Assembly (NCBI GenBank): GCA_018065165.1
Contig: JAGHTV010000242.1
Coordinates: 1-7,678, forward strand
Length of the DNA: 7,678 bases
Source of the DNA: Candidatus Sodaliphilus fimicaballi
GTDB taxonomy: Bacteria > Bacteroidota > Bacteroidia > Bacteroidales > Muribaculaceae
Reading direction: 5' to 3'
Positions 5,732 through 7,678 of the stretch are shown piece after piece. The position numbers and the translations under genes are program-made. The notes under the pieces were generated by a model. The model searched no databases. It was not told the origin of the DNA and worked only from the letters and a program-made list of their open reading frames with translations. How positions within the stretch are numbered: position 1 is the first letter of the stretch; each line of letters starts with the position of its first letter.

Positions 5732-6889
5732 ATGAACCCAAACAAATCTTTATTCCTTTATATCATACTAGGATTGCTGGCAGCACTTGCACCAGTTATC
5801 AATAATATGTACTCGCCAGCGATGCCATCGATGGTCGATTTCTTTGGCGTCTCTGAGTCGATGGTACAGGGCGGACTGATGATGGGCATGCTGGGCCTTG
5901 CCGTGGGCCAACTGGTCTTTGGTCCCCTGAGCGACAGGGTGGGGCGTCGTCGTCCGTTGCTTGTCTCGATGGTCTTGTTCATCATTTCCACGGTGTGCAT
6001 CTTGCCGGTTACCGACGCTAGCGTGTTTGTCGTATTGCGTTTTGTTCAGGGTTTCTCTGCTGCGGGAGGCATTGTGATTTCTCGCTCGGTGGCATCTGAT
6101 TCGTTTACCGATCGTGACCTGCTCAAGGCATTTGCAGTAATCAACATCGTCAAAGGCGTTGCTCCCATTGTAACCCCCATTTTAGGAGGTACGGCTGTGA
6201 CGATTGCTGGCTGGCACGGTGTGTTTGCTACGATGCTGATTATCGGTTTGATTCTCGCTGTTGGGTGCGTTATGCTCAAGGAGTCATTGCCTGTAGAAAT
6301 GCGGACTAATCGGAGTTTTTTGGCAACTTTCAGGCTTTTTGGCACTGTATTGTGCAATCGTCGCTATGTGAGTATGCTCCTGCATCAGGCGGCTGCGTTG
6401 GCATTGCTATTTGGCAATATTGCAGCATCGGCGTTTATCGCTCACCATTATGGTGTCAACTCACAGTTGCATGGCATCGCTCTTGCTATTAATGGTATTT
6501 TCATAGGCATAGGTGCCGGTATGGCGGCCAAGTTGCCCACAGCCTTGCGTGGTGTGAAAGTCAGTTGCATTGGCATGGTTGCTGCTAGCCTGATAGTGGG
6601 TGTTACATTGTGCTTTGAGCTTGGCTTCATTGCCTATGAAGTAGCTGTGTGTGTAATGCTTCTGTTTATGGGCATAACTCTCACATCGTCGACAAGCGTT
6701 GCCCTCGATAGTGCTCGCGAGTATTCGGGTACGGCATCGGCATTGTTTGGCGCTGCGGGATTCCTCGTTGGTGGAGCAATATCGCCCATCGTGAGCCTAG
6801 GCAACATGCTCTATAGCACTTCGATGGTGTTTGTTGCGGGGGCAGTGTTGGCAACTGCATTTGCAATGCTTTATCCTCGCTCAAAGTAA
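5732..6889 (+). CDS. MFS efflux transporter, Bcr/CflA (DHA1) type
   Basis: A 385-residue integral inner-membrane protein, close to the usual 12-helix length of the family. The first half carries the Bcr/CflA signatures: MYSPAMPSM after helix 1 (26-34), GQLVFGPLSDRVGRRRP (59-75, the MFS motif A between helices 2 and 3, with Asp68 and Arg72), RFVQGFSAAGG (103-113, motif B with Arg103), and APIVTPILGG (134-143, motif C, typical of antiporters). The second half has further hydrophobic segments and the weaker ALFGAAGFLVGGAISP near 340-355. Such proteins expel drugs or metabolites by proton antiport; known members act on bicyclomycin, chloramphenicol or sulfonamides, but the substrate here cannot be deduced. 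It lies 3 bases after the AraC-family gene, forming a regulator-pump operon. No clear terminator follows in the 33 bases before the convergent gene. Confidence 0.9.
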   Translation: MNPNKSLFLYIILGLLAALAPVINNMYSPAMPSMVDFFGVSESMVQGGLMMGMLGLAVGQLVFGPLSDRVGRRRPLLVSMVLFIISTVCILPVTDASVFVVLRFVQGFSAAGGIVISRSVASDSFTDRDLLKAFAVINIVKGVAPIVTPILGGTAVTIAGWHGVFATMLIIGLILAVGCVMLKESLPVEMRTNRSFLATFRLFGTVLCNRRYVSMLLHQAAALALLFGNIAASAFIAHHYGVNSQLHGIALAINGIFIGIGAGMAAKLPTALRGVKVSCIGMVAASLIVGVTLCFELGFIAYEVAVCVMLLFMGITLTSSTSVALDSAREYSGTASALFGAAGFLVGGAISPIVSLGNMLYSTSMVFVAGAVLATAFAMLYPRSK

Positions 6890-6922
6890 AAAGTAACAGA
6901 ATAGTGTAAAAATAGAAAAAGC

Positions 6923-7678
6923 TTATTGAAGTACGGGTACCAGGTAGCGTGCGAGCAGATAGCCACCGGCAACGAGCCAGATGTAAATGCCACCAGCCAG
7001 ATAGAAAGGCTTAGCGCCAGCCTGGCGGAACTTGTCGATGCTGGTGTCGGCACCCAGAGCAGTCATTGCCATTGTGAGGCAGAAGGAGTCGAACAGCTCT
7101 ACCCACGAGCCCTTAGCATATATCCAAGGAGCCATTGAGCCTCCGTCGTACTGTTGCAACAGTGTGTTGAGCACGATTACGAGGATGAAATTGATGGCAA
7201 ACCATGGAATAGTGATTTTAGTTTTTTTGTCGGTTTTTCCGGTGTTTTTACTGCGCAGACACAAAGCCATGATGATGAGAACAGGAGCAAGCATTATCAC
7301 GCGTATCATCTTAGTGATTGTCGCTGCACCAGCGATGCCTAGAGCATCGGTGGGGTCCATGGCGTTACCTGCACCTGCCACATGGGCAACCTCGTGCAGT
7401 GTAGAGCCAGTGTAGATGGCTACCTGTGCATTGTCAAGGGCCGATAGCAATCCTGCACGGTACATAATGGGGTACAGGAACATTGATAGTGTGCCAAAGA
7501 TGACCACGGTGCTCACTGCGATTGCAGTCTTGTGCGACTCGCACTTGATTACCGGCTCGGCACCCAGCACTGCTGCTGCACCACATATAGCGGCACCTGT
7601 CGATGTGATGAGGGCTGTGTCGGCATCCATCTTCATGGCACGTCCCAGCAGTATGCCCAGACCTATGGTGCCACCTAT
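6923..7678 (-). CDS. YeiH family (UPF0324) putative anion exporter, 5' end missing
   Basis: The C-terminal 251 residues of a polytopic membrane protein of the YeiH / UPF0324 family, often annotated as a putative sulfate exporter on limited evidence. The family hallmarks are TGAAICGAAAVLGAEPVI, with the ICGAAA turn between helices, then SMFLYPIMY, YTGSTLHEVAHVAGAG and KMIRVIMLAPV. Toward the end, SFCLTMAMTALGADTSI and a final helix (YIWLVAGGYLLARYLVPVL) close the protein. The frame stays open through the right edge with a family-like GLGILLGRA just before the internal ATG at 7636, so that ATG is not the start. Family members are about 340 residues, so roughly 90 to 100 are missing. It converges on the MFS gene with a 33-base gap whose - strand reading is T-rich but has no stem. 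Confidence 0.85.
   Translation of the reverse strand: MGGTIGLGILLGRAMKMDADTALITSTGAAICGAAAVLGAEPVIKCESHKTAIAVSTVVIFGTLSMFLYPIMYRAGLLSALDNAQVAIYTGSTLHEVAHVAGAGNAMDPTDALGIAGAATITKMIRVIMLAPVLIIMALCLRSKNTGKTDKKTKITIPWFAINFILVIVLNTLLQQYDGGSMAPWIYAKGSWVELFDSFCLTMAMTALGADTSIDKFRQAGAKPFYLAGGIYIWLVAGGYLLARYLVPVLQ

Noticed and set aside
5758..6630. Several antisense open frames inside the MFS gene
   Set aside because: They mirror the codon pattern of the transporter, show no domain or start context, and fall wholly within a well supported gene.
6926..7415. Plus-strand open frames opposite the YeiH-type gene
   Set aside because: The minus-strand frame carries clear YeiH family motifs along its whole length; the plus-strand frames have none.

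Overview
The window looks like chromosomal DNA from a Bacteroidales bacterium (Bacteroides, Prevotella or Muribaculaceae-like; I cannot fix the genus). The clues are two upstream elements that fit the Bacteroidetes -7 consensus TAnnTTTG (TAACTTTG at 3982 and TAATTTTG at 4820), the lack of strong Shine-Dalgarno sequences, a Bacteroidetes-style lipoprotein, and protein families common in that order. All bases except short gaps are coding, and no stretch over 300 bases lacks a gene. No rRNA, tRNA, CRISPR array, insertion sequence or integrase was seen.

Region 1 (2-3359, all + strand) is a compact row of five genes: the 3' part of a PLP-dependent threonine-aldolase-family enzyme, a RhuM-Fic fusion, a small free-standing tRNA-editing protein (AlaX type), an AlkZ-related protein of unknown function, and a Nim-like FMN-binding oxidoreductase. 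Two junctions are ATGA overlaps (RhuM-Fic/AlaX and AlkZ-related/Nim), so these pairs are probably translated together. The row ends in a perfect 9-bp hairpin that contains the last stop codon. Most of these are housekeeping or metabolite-repair type proteins. The RhuM-Fic gene stands out because its first half is clearly AT-richer than its second half.

Region 2 (3408-4771) holds a divergent pair: a small lipoprotein on the - strand with a Rieske-like but altered cysteine pattern, and a family 2 glycosyltransferase on the + strand with its own candidate promoter.

Region 3 (4772-6889) is a likely self-contained efflux unit. An AraC-family regulator is followed 3 bp later by a Bcr/CflA-type MFS transporter, both behind a candidate promoter flanked by two copies of a 10-bp direct repeat spaced 53 bp apart.

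Region 4 (6923-7678, - strand) is the C-terminal two thirds or so of a YeiH-type (UPF0324) membrane protein that runs off the right edge.

I did not find a convincing new defence or mobile system. The best leads are the mosaic RhuM-Fic gene and its coupling to an AlaX-like protein, the altered Rieske-like lipoprotein, and the repeat-flanked AraC promoter.
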